From Candidatus Galacturonatibacter soehngenii (lineage in GTDB: Bacteria > Bacillota > Clostridia > Lachnospirales > Lachnospiraceae): DNA of 64,000 bases. The notes beneath the pieces are model-generated. The model saw only the letters and a list, made by a program, of their open reading frames with translations, was not told where the DNA came from and did no database searches. Within the stretch, counting starts at the first letter, position 1; each line of letters opens with the position of its first letter. The translations under genes were made by a program, and so were the position numbers. Below, in pieces: positions 7,147-17,043 of the stretch. The stretch spans positions 372,001-436,000 of the forward strand of contig NZ_WAGX01000007.1 of assembly GCF_008830185.1 (NCBI RefSeq), given 5' to 3'.

Positions 7147-8175
7147 ATGAAAAATAATAAAAACTACTATATGCCAGCTGAATGGGAGAAGCATGAAAGA
7201 ACGTTTATCGAATGGCCAGTAAAAGAATCTTTAGTCTGGCCGGATAATCACGAAGAAGTAATCAAAGGCTATGCGAATGTAATCAATGCCATTGCAGAGT
7301 TTGAGAAGGTAACTCTGCTTGTAAATGAGGATACCTATGAAGAAGCAAAAAGCAGGTGTAAGGAAAACGTAGAGTTTTTAACGATACCGCATAACGATGC
7401 ATGGTGTAGAGATAACGGTCCTACTTTTGTATGGGATGAGTGTAAGAATTTAGCGGCCATTAATTGGAACTTTAATGCATGGGGAGAACGATTTACTCCT
7501 TATGATTTGGACAACCAGGTGGCAAGTAAAATCATAGATCATGTAAAGGTAAAAGGATTTGATGCAGACATTGTCTTAGAAGGTGGCTCCATACATGTAG
7601 ATGGAGAAGGAACATTACTAACAACAAAAGAATGCTTGCTTAATAAGAATCGAAATCCGAATTTAAGTATGGCTCAGATAGAAGAACAGCTTAAATCCTA
7701 TCTTGGAATCAAAAAAATTATTTGGCTAAATCAAGGGTTATATGGGGATGAAACGGATGGACATGTGGATAACGTTGCTTGTTTTGCAAAACCAGGTGTA
7801 ATACTTCTTCAAACCTGCAAAGATCCATTAGACCCTAATTATAAAATCAGTGAAGAAAACCTTGAAATACTTCGAAATGCTACGGATGCGAGAGGAAGAA
7901 AAATTACAATCATTGAAATTCCACAGCCACCAGCAAGATATTATAAGGAAGTTCGCTTAACATTAAGTTATTTAAATTTCTATATCGTAAATCAGGGAAT
8001 TATTTTACCGATTTTTGGACAAGAGGCGAAGGAGACAGATAAATTAGCCATAGAGATTCTTAGTAAGGTATTTCCTGAACAAAAGGTTGTAACAGTAGAC
8101 GGTATGTCTTTAATCAAAGAAGGTGGGAATGTGCATTGTATCACGCAACAAATGCCAGCGGGAAATATTATTTAG
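7147..8175 (+). CDS. aguA: Agmatine deiminase
   Basis: 342 residues, the normal length. It hydrolyses agmatine to N-carbamoylputrescine and ammonia. Family marks are the N-terminal MPAEWEKHERTFIEWP, NDAWCRDNGPTF, DETDGHVDN with the catalytic histidine (about residue 206), and GGNVHC near the C-terminus with the catalytic cysteine (about residue 331). It is followed directly by the gene for the next enzyme, so this is a two-step putrescine route. No arginine decarboxylase is in the window, so agmatine must be made elsewhere or imported. Cytoplasmic. The start follows a GAGGAAT-like site and a good promoter. Confidence 0.95.
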   Translation: MKNNKNYYMPAEWEKHERTFIEWPVKESLVWPDNHEEVIKGYANVINAIAEFEKVTLLVNEDTYEEAKSRCKENVEFLTIPHNDAWCRDNGPTFVWDECKNLAAINWNFNAWGERFTPYDLDNQVASKIIDHVKVKGFDADIVLEGGSIHVDGEGTLLTTKECLLNKNRNPNLSMAQIEEQLKSYLGIKKIIWLNQGLYGDETDGHVDNVACFAKPGVILLQTCKDPLDPNYKISEENLEILRNATDARGRKITIIEIPQPPARYYKEVRLTLSYLNFYIVNQGIILPIFGQEAKETDKLAIEILSKVFPEQKVVTVDGMSLIKEGGNVHCITQQMPAGNII

Positions 8176-8206
8176 ATAAATAGTTTGTGAAAGAATGGAG
8201 GTAATG

Positions 8207-9079
8207 ATGAGAAAAGTAAAAGTAGCGGCAACTCAAATGAGTTGTACGAATCAGATAGAAGAAAATATTGTGAAAGCAGAACGATTTGTACGAGAGGCAG
8301 CAGCGCAGGGTGCACAAATTATTTTGTTACAGGAATTATTTGAGACCTTATATTTTTGCCAAAAAGAGCTGGAAGATAATTATGAATATGCGACTGAAGT
8401 AGAGAATAATAAGGCAGTAAAACATTTTCAAGCAGTGGCAAAGGAATTAAAGGTAGTACTTCCAATCAGTTTTTATGAAAGAAAGAACAATGCGAGGTAT
8501 AATTCCATTGCAATCATTGATGCGGATGGAGAAGTGCTTGGAGTTTATAGAAAAAGTCATATTCCAGATGGACCAGGTTATGAAGAAAAGTATTATTTTA
8601 ATCCTGGAGACACTGGGTTTAAGGTGTGGGATACCAAATATGCTAAAATTGGGGTTGGTATATGTTGGGATCAGTGGTTTCCAGAGACAGCCAGATGCAT
8701 GGCACTCATGGGAGCAGAAATACTATTTTATCCGACCGCAATTGGCTCAGAACCTCAGAATCCATCGATTGACTCCAAAGATCATTGGCAACGCTGTATG
8801 ATTGGCCATTCTTCTTGTAATTTAGTTCCAGTGGTAGCATCAAATCGTGTAGGATTAGAAACCATTGAAGATTCTAGTATACATTTTTATGGTTCCTCGT
8901 TTATCACCAATGGTACAGGTGAAAAAATAGCCGAAGCAAATCGCTTGGAGGAAACCATATTGGTAGCTGAGCTTGATTTGGATCAGATAGAAAAACAAAG
9001 AACCGAATGGGGAATTTTCCGTGATAGAAGACCAGATTTGTACAAGGTTTTATTAACCTATGATGGAGAACTTAAGTAG
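8207..9079 (+). CDS. aguB: N-carbamoylputrescine amidase
   Basis: 290 residues of the carbon-nitrogen hydrolase (nitrilase) superfamily. The Glu-Lys-Cys triad is visible in LLQELFE, YRKSHIPDG and GICWDQWFPE (cysteine about residue 153). It converts N-carbamoylputrescine to putrescine, completing the pathway begun by the upstream deiminase. I use ATG 8207 because GGAGG at 8197-8201 sits 5 nt upstream; the longest frame starts at 8195, inside that site. The family is hard to mistake given the neighbour. Confidence 0.93.
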   Translation: MRKVKVAATQMSCTNQIEENIVKAERFVREAAAQGAQIILLQELFETLYFCQKELEDNYEYATEVENNKAVKHFQAVAKELKVVLPISFYERKNNARYNSIAIIDADGEVLGVYRKSHIPDGPGYEEKYYFNPGDTGFKVWDTKYAKIGVGICWDQWFPETARCMALMGAEILFYPTAIGSEPQNPSIDSKDHWQRCMIGHSSCNLVPVVASNRVGLETIEDSSIHFYGSSFITNGTGEKIAEANRLEETILVAELDLDQIEKQRTEWGIFRDRRPDLYKVLLTYDGELK

Positions 9080-9090
9080 AGGAGAAGAAT

Positions 9091-9693
9091 ATGGGGAATA
9101 CAGATAAATTCGAAATGATAGCGAGTTCTTATGATACTCCTGAAAGAATTAACATTGCAAAAGTTTCTTCTGATGCAATTCGAGAATACTTAATTGATTC
9201 TAAAAATAAGAGTGCGATTGACTTTGGGTGTGGCACTGGATTAGTTGGAATGAATTTATTAGACGACTTTTCTACGGTAACTTTTTTGGATACTTCACAA
9301 AATATGATTCATCAGTTAGATCAAAAGATATCCAATTTAAAGCTTGAGAATGCCAAAACACTTTTATTTGATTTTGAAAAAGAGGAGCAATTGGATATAC
9401 GAGCAGACTATATCTTTATGGCACAAGTTTTGCTTCATATAAAGGATATAGAGTTAATTTTATCAAGGCTATATCAGATTTTAAATGATGAAGGGCATTT
9501 GATTATTGTTGATTTTATAGAAAATGATAAAGTCATATCCGACATCGTTCATCCAGGATTTGATGTATCAAATTTATCAGACAGGATGTCTGCGATAGGC
9601 TATAAAAAGATTCAATGCAAGACGTTTTATCATGGAAGTAAAATATTTATGGGGCAGGATGCATCCTTATTTGTCCTAGATGCAAAGAAATAA
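9091..9693 (+). CDS. Class I SAM-dependent methyltransferase
   Basis: 200 residues. SAIDFGCGTGLVG is motif I, VTFLDTS the acidic second strand and HLIIVDFIENDK a later core strand. It follows aguB by 11 bp with its own GAGGAG site, so it is likely the last gene of the agmatine operon. A polyamine-related substrate is conceivable but not shown. It ends at a perfect terminator. Confidence 0.75.
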   Translation: MGNTDKFEMIASSYDTPERINIAKVSSDAIREYLIDSKNKSAIDFGCGTGLVGMNLLDDFSTVTFLDTSQNMIHQLDQKISNLKLENAKTLLFDFEKEEQLDIRADYIFMAQVLLHIKDIELILSRLYQILNDEGHLIIVDFIENDKVISDIVHPGFDVSNLSDRMSAIGYKKIQCKTFYHGSKIFMGQDASLFVLDAKK

Positions 9694-9700
9694 AGATTGA

Positions 9701-9749
9701 AATAAAAACATCAGTTTTGTACTTTTCGTATTTGACTGATGTTTTTATT
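9701..9749 (+). terminator. Terminator of the agmatine operon
   Basis: A perfect 15-bp stem, 9701-9715 with 9735-9749, rich in A on the left and T on the right, so it can act in either direction. Confidence 0.8.
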
Positions 9750-9866
9750 TTGGTTAAATTAATACAAGATATATTTTGTATATTTTCATATTATTGCAAA
9801 AATAAAGGAGATGGCTTCGCAAAAAGGCATCATATGCCTATAAAACAAACTTTTGGTATACAATCG

Positions 9867-9895
9867 TTGACGGGTGTTTATCAGAGTGCTATAAT
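9867..9895 (+). promoter_or_regulatory. Strong promoter of the DrrAB-type ABC operon
   Basis: TTGACG (9867-9872), 17 bp, TATAAT (9890-9895). The transcript would have a leader of about 115 nt before ATG 10021. Nothing else is evident in the 9750-10020 gap. Confidence 0.7.
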
Positions 9896-10020
9896 TTTCC
9901 AAAGCATTATTGATTATCATATGGTACCACAAATTAATGGATTGTGAAAAAGATGTAAAAATAATACCAATTGATAGAAACTGTAAATGAATATAAACAT
10001 AAAAGAAAGTGAGAAACGCA

Positions 10021-10940
10021 TGAAACCAATCATACAAGTAAAGAATTTTACAAAACGATATGGTGATTTTATAGCTGTGAATGATATATCTTTTGAGGTG
10101 GAGGAAGGAAGCGTATTTGCATTTCTAGGCCCCAATGGTGCTGGAAAGAGTACAACGATTAACACCTTATGTACGATATTTGAAAAAACAAAAGGTGCGC
10201 TTTTGATTGATGGTAAGGATGTAAGTGATCAAAAGAGTGAAGTAAGAGCCGCGATTGGCGTTGTATTTCAAGATTCCACACTCGATGCCAAGATGACAAT
10301 TGAAGAAAACCTAAAAATGCATAGCGTATTTTATAACATTCCCAAAAGAGAAGTAGAAGAACGTATACAATTTGTATTAGAATTAGTGGACTTGGTAAAC
10401 GAAAGAAAAAAGATGGTTTCAGCGTTGTCAGGGGGTATGAAGCGACGTGTAGAAATTGCCAGAGGCTTGATGCACTATCCAAAAGTTCTTTTTCTAGATG
10501 AACCAACCACTGGATTAGATCCGCAGACACGAGCTCATATATGGGAATACATTATTAAGCTTCAAAAGGAACGAAACATTACCATCTTTCTTACAACGCA
10601 CTACATGGAAGAGGCAGAGATATGTGATAAGGTCGCAATCATCGATGGAGGCGTTATCGTAGCTCACGATACACCTTATGCCTTGAAAAAAAAGTACACA
10701 AAAGACACGGCATATATCAATACAAATAATGAGGCTGAACTAGAGAATTTGCTAGTAAAGCACCAATTGAATTATAAAAAGAAAGACGGATATTACCGAG
10801 TAGAAGCAGAAGACTTATCTGGCCTTTTGGAGGTTTTAAGTAATCATAAAGATAATATAACCAATATTGAGATTAAAAAAGGTACATTTAACGATGTTTT
10901 CCTAGAGATAACGGGAAAGAAAATCAGGGAGGAGGCATAG
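10021..10940 (+). CDS. ABC exporter ATP-binding protein, DrrA type
   Basis: 306 residues. Walker A GPNGAGKST, signature LSGGMKRRVEIARG, Walker B VLFLDEPTTGLD and a C-terminal extension typical of DrrA/CcmA-type drug-export ATPases. It powers export by the permease encoded 1 bp downstream. I start at ATG 10021 because it leads straight into the ABC core; the longer frame from 9987 has no ribosome site. The substrate is unknown, a drug or lipid-like compound being usual for this family. Confidence 0.9.
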
Positions 10941-10941
10941 G

Positions 10942-11778
10942 ATGAGTACAGTAGTAGCGTTATGGAAACGAGGATTAAAGGCTTTTATCAGAAATAAAAC
11001 AGGACTTATATTTTCTCTTATATTTCCTTTCTTCTTTGTTTATGTATTTGGGGCAATCTTTAAAAATGATTTTATAGAAAATCCAATTGCCTACATGCTA
11101 TCAGGTGTTATAATTACGACAGTATTTGAAAGTGCACTTAATTTGGCGTCTTCTACCGTTGATGATATGGTTAGTGGATTCATGAAAGAGGTATTGGTAT
11201 CTCCAGCCAAACGAATATACGTAGCATTGGGACAACTATTATCCGCTGCCACAGTTGCAACGTTACAAGGAATATTAATATTGGTAGTTGGATTATTCAT
11301 TGGAATTGAGTTTCATGATATTACAACACCAATCTATGTTCTAGTATCAATGATATTCATTGGTATTGTTTTTTCGGGAGTCGGACTTTTCATGGCAACT
11401 AAGGTACGTAATGGGCAGACCTTTCAGATTATTAAGACGGCAGTTACTATGCCCCTTACCTTTCTTTCAGGAGCATACGTTCCGTTGTCGTTGTTACCTG
11501 GTACACTTAAATTTGTAGCATATTTTAATCCAATGACGTATGCAACAGCATTTTTTCGCATGATTATTTTAGAAAAAACGAACCTTTCTACGGCTGAATT
11601 AATAAAGGAAGGATTAGTAGTTGATATAAATGGATTTATTATAACTCCATTTATGACCTTCGTAGTTATTTTAATTATTGGAGTAGCGTTCTTATTGTTA
11701 TCTACGATTTCATTTGTGAAAACAGATTTTTCTAAATTAAATAGAAGCGCAATGGATGGAAATGCTATTTGGAGCTAG
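10942..11778 (+). CDS. ABC-2 type permease, DrrB type
   Basis: 278 residues with six predicted membrane segments. The N-terminal LWKRGLKAFIRNKTGLIFSL and the MPLTFLSGAYVPLSLLP stretch before the last helices are typical of ABC-2 exporters. Its gene begins 1 bp after the ATPase gene, with its ribosome site (GGGAGGAGG) inside the upstream coding end, so the two are made together. A terminator follows. Confidence 0.9.
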   Translation: MSTVVALWKRGLKAFIRNKTGLIFSLIFPFFFVYVFGAIFKNDFIENPIAYMLSGVIITTVFESALNLASSTVDDMVSGFMKEVLVSPAKRIYVALGQLLSAATVATLQGILILVVGLFIGIEFHDITTPIYVLVSMIFIGIVFSGVGLFMATKVRNGQTFQIIKTAVTMPLTFLSGAYVPLSLLPGTLKFVAYFNPMTYATAFFRMIILEKTNLSTAELIKEGLVVDINGFIITPFMTFVVILIIGVAFLLLSTISFVKTDFSKLNRSAMDGNAIWS

Positions 11779-11799
11779 TATTAATAATTCAAACCTTAT

Positions 11800-11826
11800 G
11801 GGCTACCTTGTGTAGCTCTTTTTTTT
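11800..11826 (+). terminator. Terminator of the DrrAB-type operon
   Basis: GGGCTAC (11800-11806) pairs with GTAGCTC (11812-11818), followed by eight T. Confidence 0.75.
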
Positions 11827-11916
11827 ATGTATAAGAATTGCGTCCTACTACATAAAACCCTTCGGGCTATCTCAAAAGAGAGTTCTCTTTAAGTTGGGAA
11901 AATTAGGAACACAGGA

Positions 11917-11972
11917 TTGACAATGCAAATATACTATGTTACTGTTCAAATATAGACCGACAGTCAGTCGGT
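11917..11972 (+). promoter_or_regulatory. Promoter with overlapping TetR-type operator
   Basis: TTGACA (11917-11922), 17 bp, TACTGT (11940-11945) with an extended TG. Immediately downstream, over the expected start site, ACCGAC (11956-11961) and GTCGGT (11967-11972) form an inverted repeat with a five-base centre. It lies 16 bp before the TetR gene, the classical autoregulatory layout. Confidence 0.7.
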
Positions 11973-11988
11973 TGGTAAGGAGATTAGT

Positions 11989-12624
11989 ATGAGAACGGTA
12001 AAAGATGCAAAAGAACGTAGAGATGAAATATTAGATGCGGCAGATGAGCTTTTTTCTCAGAAGGGGTTTGACAAAACAAGTACGAATGAAATTTTAGAAA
12101 AGATAGGAATCGCTAGGGGAACACTTTATTATCATTTTAAATCAAAAGAAGATATTATGGATGCATTGATTAAACGCTATGAAAAAGTACTTTTTGAAAA
12201 TGCAGAAAAGATTGCGAAAGATAAAAGCATACCAGTGTATGAGCGAATCGTAAAGGTAGTCAAGGCTTTAAACATAAGTGAGCAAGGCAATGGACAGATT
12301 ATAGATCATATGCATAAACCACAGAATGCTTTAATGCATCAAAAGACACAGGCTACGATAATCAAGCGTTTAACACCACTGCTTACAGGAATAATAGAAG
12401 AGGGAATAGAAAAGGGATTATTCCAAACACCGTTTCCATATGAATGCATGGAAATGGCTATCATTTACGCAAGTACAATTTTTGACAGTGATATGATTGT
12501 TTTAAGCAATGAACAGCGAAAAGAACGAATGCAGGCATTTATTTATAATATTGGAAGAATGCTTATGATTGAGGAAGAAGGGGCATCCTACTTGAAGCAG
12601 ATATTTGAAAGGAAAGAGGTGTAA
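11989..12624 (+). CDS. TetR-family repressor of a transport operon
   Basis: 211 residues. The N-terminal helix-turn-helix reads ILDAADELFSQKGFDKTSTN then LEKIGIARGTLYYHFKSKED, standard for TetR. The C-terminal ligand domain is not specific. AAGGAG at 11978-11983 sits 5 nt before ATG 11989. It leads an operon with an MFS pump and an FtsX-type ABC module, and the palindrome in front of it is its likely operator. An exported compound or a drug is the probable inducer. Confidence 0.9.
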   Translation: MRTVKDAKERRDEILDAADELFSQKGFDKTSTNEILEKIGIARGTLYYHFKSKEDIMDALIKRYEKVLFENAEKIAKDKSIPVYERIVKVVKALNISEQGNGQIIDHMHKPQNALMHQKTQATIIKRLTPLLTGIIEEGIEKGLFQTPFPYECMEMAIIYASTIFDSDMIVLSNEQRKERMQAFIYNIGRMLMIEEEGASYLKQIFERKEV

Positions 12625-12625
12625 G

Positions 12626-13939
12626 ATGAAGGAAAGGAATCATTCTTTTCACAAATTCTTATTGTTATGGTCGGGCGAATTTATTTCTGCAATAGGAAGT
12701 GGACTTACCTCTTTTGGACTTTCTGTTTATGTATTTGAACAGACAGGAAAGGCATCTATCGCGGCACTTATTACCTTGTTGGCATTCTTGCCTTCCCTTT
12801 TGTTGAGCGCGGTTGCGGGCGTACTTGCGGACCGCTATGATAGAAGAATCTTAATGGTTCTTGGAGATAGTCTGTCAGCTTTAGGACTGCTTTATATTCT
12901 GGTTTGTATGTTAACTGGAAAAGCATCAATCTGGCAGATTTGTATTGGGGTTACGATTAGTTCCGTGTTTTCTTCATTACTAGATCCCGCTTACAAAGCA
13001 ACCATTACCGACTTGCTAACGAAGGAACAGTTTACCAAAGCAAGTGGTCTGGTTCAAGTTGCGGGTTCAGCAAAATATTTGATATCTCCGATTCTTGCAG
13101 GATATTTGCTTCATGTATCAGATATTAAATTCTTACTTGTGTTAGATATCGGTACTTTCTTTATTACGGTGACAGCAGCATTGGTTGTTCGAAAAGGTTT
13201 AAAGGCCAAAGAATACATTAAGGCAAAATCCTTCATGAGTGAATTAAAGGAAGGATGGGGAGCAGTTTCTGGGAACAAAGGAGTCCTTCTCCTTGTTATA
13301 ATGGCCTCTGCAATCACTTTTTGCCTTGGTTTTATTCAAACATTATCCACACCTATGATACTGGCTTTTTCTAATAGTAAGATGCTAGGAAACATTGAAA
13401 CCATATCTGCAACGGGAATGCTTGTATCCAGTGCGCTGATTGGCTTCTTTTCCATAAAGAAAGGATATGTCAAGATATTATCACTTTCTTTATTTGGTGC
13501 AGGTATCTTTATGGTGTTATTTGGTTTACGTGAAGATATTGTTTTGATTGCGGTTGCTGGCTTTTTATTTTTTATGATGCTCCCATTTGCTAATACCAGT
13601 CTTGATTATCTAATACGTACCAATATAGAAAATGAAATGCAAGGAAGAGCTTGGGGCTTCATTGGAGTGATTTCTCAGTTTGGATACGTTGTTGCTTACG
13701 CTATTTCGGGTGTACTTGCTGATTATGTATTTACACCTCTCTTACTAAGTGAAGGTATCCTTGCTAAGAGCATAGGAAGCATTACAGGTACGGGCATTGG
13801 AAGAGGAACGGGACTTCTTATTTCGTTTGCAGGAATCTTACTTTGCGTTCTTGCATTTGTTTTATATCATTTAAAAGCGGTAAAAAAGCTTGAAATGCAA
13901 GGAGGTAAGAGCAATTATGTATTACAGAATAATTCGTAA
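12626..13939 (+). CDS. MFS efflux transporter (MFS_3/Mef-related)
   Basis: 437 residues with about 12 membrane helices. LWSGEFISAIGSGLTSFGLS at the start and GVLADRYDRRIL in the first cytoplasmic loop place it in the same broad MFS_3 group as Mef, but it is clearly a different protein from the pump at 2.3 kb. I start at ATG 12626, preceded by AAAGAGGT; the longer frame begins at a TTG inside the TetR gene. It directly follows the TetR stop and overlaps the start of the next gene. Substrate unknown. Confidence 0.85.
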   Translation: MKERNHSFHKFLLLWSGEFISAIGSGLTSFGLSVYVFEQTGKASIAALITLLAFLPSLLLSAVAGVLADRYDRRILMVLGDSLSALGLLYILVCMLTGKASIWQICIGVTISSVFSSLLDPAYKATITDLLTKEQFTKASGLVQVAGSAKYLISPILAGYLLHVSDIKFLLVLDIGTFFITVTAALVVRKGLKAKEYIKAKSFMSELKEGWGAVSGNKGVLLLVIMASAITFCLGFIQTLSTPMILAFSNSKMLGNIETISATGMLVSSALIGFFSIKKGYVKILSLSLFGAGIFMVLFGLREDIVLIAVAGFLFFMMLPFANTSLDYLIRTNIENEMQGRAWGFIGVISQFGYVVAYAISGVLADYVFTPLLLSEGILAKSIGSITGTGIGRGTGLLISFAGILLCVLAFVLYHLKAVKKLEMQGGKSNYVLQNNS

Positions 13940-16238
13940 TGACTTTATGAAAAATAAATTAATTACTGGAACAATTATGGTATTTATTAGTATTTCAGCT
14001 ATGCTTGTTTCACTTGCAGCAATATTAATCGTTAACCTTTCAGGCTCGATTGATACCTTAATGACAAAGGCAAAGACGCCTCATTTTATGCAAATGCATA
14101 CAGGAGAAATAAACGAGGAAAGATTGTTAGAATTTGTATTACAAAATAGTAAGGTTGATGAGTTTCAAGTGGCTGAATTTCTCAATTTAGAAAACAGTAG
14201 AATTTTTATCAATGAAAATTCGCTTTCACACAGTGTGCAAGACAATGGAGTAGCAGTACAAAATAAAACATTTGATTACTTGCTAGATCTTGAGGGGAAT
14301 GTAATTACCGTATCACCAGGAGAAATCTATGTTCCAGTTAGCTATAAAAAAGATGGGACAGCAAAGTTAGGGGATAGCGTTTTGATATATGGCCATAAAT
14401 TTCTTGTGGCCGGCTTCCTTCGTGATTCCCAAATGAATTCATTATTAGCATCCTCAAAACGGTTTTTGATACATGAAGCAGATTACTCGCAACTAGAAGA
14501 CGTTGGGAGTAAGGAGTATTTGATTGAATATCGGTTAAAAGATAAGAAGGATATAAATGTTTTTGAAGCAGAATACACAAAAGCAAATCTAGAAAAAAAT
14601 GGTCCAACTCTTACGTATCCGCTATTTCAAATGTTAAATGCGATATCGGATGGAATCATGATTGGAGTATTACTACTTGTTTGCATACTTGTAGTTGCTA
14701 TCTCATTTATGTGTATACGATTTACGCTACTCGCTAAAATTGAAGAAGATTACAAGGAAATTGGTGTGCTAAAAGCAATTGGGCTACGAGTTACTGACAT
14801 TAAGAAAATTTATCTAGCAAAATACGCTGTTATAACAGCCGTTAGTTGTATTCTGGGTATAATTTTATCCACTGTATTTCGTGGAAAGCTTCTTTGGAAC
14901 ATACGTCTTACTTTGGGAGAAAGTGCTTACTCTTCCTACGCATTTTGCTTTGGAATCATGGGTGTTATACTTGTATTCTTTACTATGATAGCTTATGTGA
15001 ACAAAGTGCTCAAACGCTTCAAAAAGATTTCACCTGCGCAGGCAATTCGATTTGGAATGAATCAAGAAAAATCGATAGAATCAAGAGGTTTTACCTTAAG
15101 TAATAACGTGCTGCTTCCTACGAATGTATTCTTGGGTCTGAAAGATGTTTTCGTAAGAAAAAAGCTTTATATAACCATGCTTTTGGTATTTGTTATCGCA
15201 TCCTTTATTATGATTGTTCCACAAAACTTATATCATACAATAGCAAAAGAAAGCTTTGGAACCTACATGGGAATTGGTCAAAGTGATCTTCGTATTGGTA
15301 TTATGCAAACAAAGGGAAATATGAGGGAAAGGGCAGAGGAGATCGCTCAGATATTATCAAAGGATGAGTATGTATCAGCATACACCATACTTACCACGAA
15401 GACTTTTCAGATTCAGAAGTTGGATGGTTCTATTGAAAATATGAAAATAGAGTTAGGAGATCATACTACATTTCCTTTAAAATATGCAAAGGGAAGAGCG
15501 CCTATTAACGAAGATGAAATTGCACTTTCTAAATTAAATGCAGACGAGCTTAAAAAGGTGGTAGGAGATACTATTATACTGTTAAGCGAGGGAACAAAAA
15601 GAGAATTAAAAGTATGTGGAATCTATTCTGATATTACAAATGGAGGGAAAACGGCAAAGGCAACCTTTACAGATGATTCGGCCGATATTATGTGGTGTTC
15701 AATCGATGTTTTGCTTTCAGACGCAACCATGATTGCAAAAAGGGTAGTGGAATACAAAGAATGCTTCCCATATGCGAAGGTTTCTGATATAAAAGAATTT
15801 ATGCTTCAAACCTTTGGACCGACCATTCGCTCCATTCATATGGTTTCAGTTGTTTCTCTTAGCATTGCATTATTAATCAGCCTTTTTATTACTCTTTTAT
15901 TCATAAAAATGCTTATGGCAAAGGATCAATATGCGATTGCTGTAATGAAATCTTTTGGATTTACAATATACGATGTCACCATTCAATACATAACGCGTTC
16001 TTTTTTTCTTTTATTTATGGGGGTAACTATTGGTGTTCTTATGGCAAACACGTTTGGAGAGACGCTTGCTGGAATGATTCTAAGTGCACTTGGAGCTTCC
16101 ACGTTTCGATTTGAAGTGAATGTGGTTTCCTCCTATTTGATTAGCCCATTAATGATGGTATGTTGTGTATTGATAGCAACATTACTGGCAACTTCTTGCA
16201 TGGGAGAGATTAAGATATCTGATAATATAAAGGAGTAG
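13917..16238 (+). CDS. FtsX-like ABC transporter permease
   Basis: 773 residues with two FtsX/MacB-type permease domains. The first membrane helix is near residues 15-40, then a large extracellular domain, three helices around 240-365, a second N-terminal helix near 420 and three helices in the last 130 residues. GVLKAIGLRVTDIKKIYLAK and VMKSFGFTIYDVTIQYITR are the paired cytoplasmic coupling motifs. GGAGGT at 13901-13906 sets the start at ATG 13917, inside the end of the MFS gene (23-nt overlap). It works with the ATPase encoded next. Such systems handle antimicrobial peptides, lipids or lipoproteins. Confidence 0.88.
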   Translation: MYYRIIRNDFMKNKLITGTIMVFISISAMLVSLAAILIVNLSGSIDTLMTKAKTPHFMQMHTGEINEERLLEFVLQNSKVDEFQVAEFLNLENSRIFINENSLSHSVQDNGVAVQNKTFDYLLDLEGNVITVSPGEIYVPVSYKKDGTAKLGDSVLIYGHKFLVAGFLRDSQMNSLLASSKRFLIHEADYSQLEDVGSKEYLIEYRLKDKKDINVFEAEYTKANLEKNGPTLTYPLFQMLNAISDGIMIGVLLLVCILVVAISFMCIRFTLLAKIEEDYKEIGVLKAIGLRVTDIKKIYLAKYAVITAVSCILGIILSTVFRGKLLWNIRLTLGESAYSSYAFCFGIMGVILVFFTMIAYVNKVLKRFKKISPAQAIRFGMNQEKSIESRGFTLSNNVLLPTNVFLGLKDVFVRKKLYITMLLVFVIASFIMIVPQNLYHTIAKESFGTYMGIGQSDLRIGIMQTKGNMRERAEEIAQILSKDEYVSAYTILTTKTFQIQKLDGSIENMKIELGDHTTFPLKYAKGRAPINEDEIALSKLNADELKKVVGDTIILLSEGTKRELKVCGIYSDITNGGKTAKATFTDDSADIMWCSIDVLLSDATMIAKRVVEYKECFPYAKVSDIKEFMLQTFGPTIRSIHMVSVVSLSIALLISLFITLLFIKMLMAKDQYAIAVMKSFGFTIYDVTIQYITRSFFLLFMGVTIGVLMANTFGETLAGMILSALGASTFRFEVNVVSSYLISPLMMVCCVLIATLLATSCMGEIKISDNIKE

Positions 16239-16241
16239 GAT

Positions 16242-17000
16242 ATGAGTAAGATTATAATGAGCAATCGTTTGATAAAGGCATTTGGTAAAGAAGAAGAGAA
16301 ACGAAATGTTTTAAATGATGTATCTGTTTCAATAGAAGAAGGAGAGTTTGTTTCTGTCATGGGTCCTTCTGGATCAGGCAAATCAACATTAATGTTTTGC
16401 CTTAGCGGAATGGATACTGTTGATAGCGGAAGCATTCAATTTGATGGAGAGGATTTAACAAAACAAGAAGAGCAAAAGCTATCCGATATACGTCGAACAA
16501 AGATGGGCTTTGTATTCCAGCAGCCTACTTTGTTAAAGAACTTAAATATTTTTGATAATATTATTCTTCCTTCTATACATGAGAACAAAAAAAACAAAGC
16601 TGTAATTATAGAAAGAGCTAAATTACTAATGAAACAAACAGGAATCGAAGCACTTACGAAACGAAACATTAAACAGGCCTCTGGAGGACAGCTTCAAAGA
16701 GCTGGAATATGTCGAGCGCTTATGGGAAATCCAAAGATAATATTTGGTGATGAGCCTACTGGTTCTCTTGATTCTAAATCGGCACAAGAAATAATGAAGC
16801 TCTTTTCCAAAATATCAAAAGATGGTACGACCATCCTCTTAGTAACACATGATGCAAAAGTAGCGGCTCAAACAGAACGCGTATTATTTATGAGTGATGG
16901 AAAAATTGTGAATGAAATGCATCTTATGAAATACAATGGAGCGAATCTAGAAGAAAGAGTAAGTAAGATAACAGAGCAAATGAAAATGATTGGGATGTGA
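16242..17000 (+). CDS. ABC transporter ATP-binding protein, MacB/LolD type
   Basis: 252 residues. Walker A GPSGSGKST, the Q-loop VFQQPTLLKN, signature ASGGQLQRAG (a variant with Ala-Ser-Gly), and Walker B IIFGDEPTGSLDS. It starts 3 bp after the permease stop, and a terminator follows, so it closes the TetR-MFS-FtsX-ATPase operon. Confidence 0.92.
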   Translation: MSKIIMSNRLIKAFGKEEEKRNVLNDVSVSIEEGEFVSVMGPSGSGKSTLMFCLSGMDTVDSGSIQFDGEDLTKQEEQKLSDIRRTKMGFVFQQPTLLKNLNIFDNIILPSIHENKKNKAVIIERAKLLMKQTGIEALTKRNIKQASGGQLQRAGICRALMGNPKIIFGDEPTGSLDSKSAQEIMKLFSKISKDGTTILLVTHDAKVAAQTERVLFMSDGKIVNEMHLMKYNGANLEERVSKITEQMKMIGM

Positions 17001-17005
17001 ACATA

Positions 17006-17038
17006 AAAAGAAAGGCCGTAATATACGACCTTTCTTTT
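17006..17038. terminator. Bidirectional terminator between the ABC operon and xylA
   Basis: AAAAGAAAGG (17006-17015) pairs with CCTTTCTTTT (17029-17038), with an inner CGT/ACG pair set. A-rich left and T-rich right flanks serve both convergent genes. Confidence 0.8.
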
Positions 17039-17043
17039 ATCTT

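Noticed and set aside
9717-9947. Plus-strand open frame of 76 codons
   Set aside because: It runs through the perfect terminator at 9701-9749 and the promoter at 9867-9895, has no ribosome site and an implausible composition.
9786-10037. Minus-strand open frame opposite the ABC operon leader
   Set aside because: It covers the promoter and start of the DrrA gene and shows no family features.
12605-12625. TTG start for the MFS gene inside tetR
   Set aside because: ATG 12626 has a good ribosome site and begins the normal MFS N-terminus.
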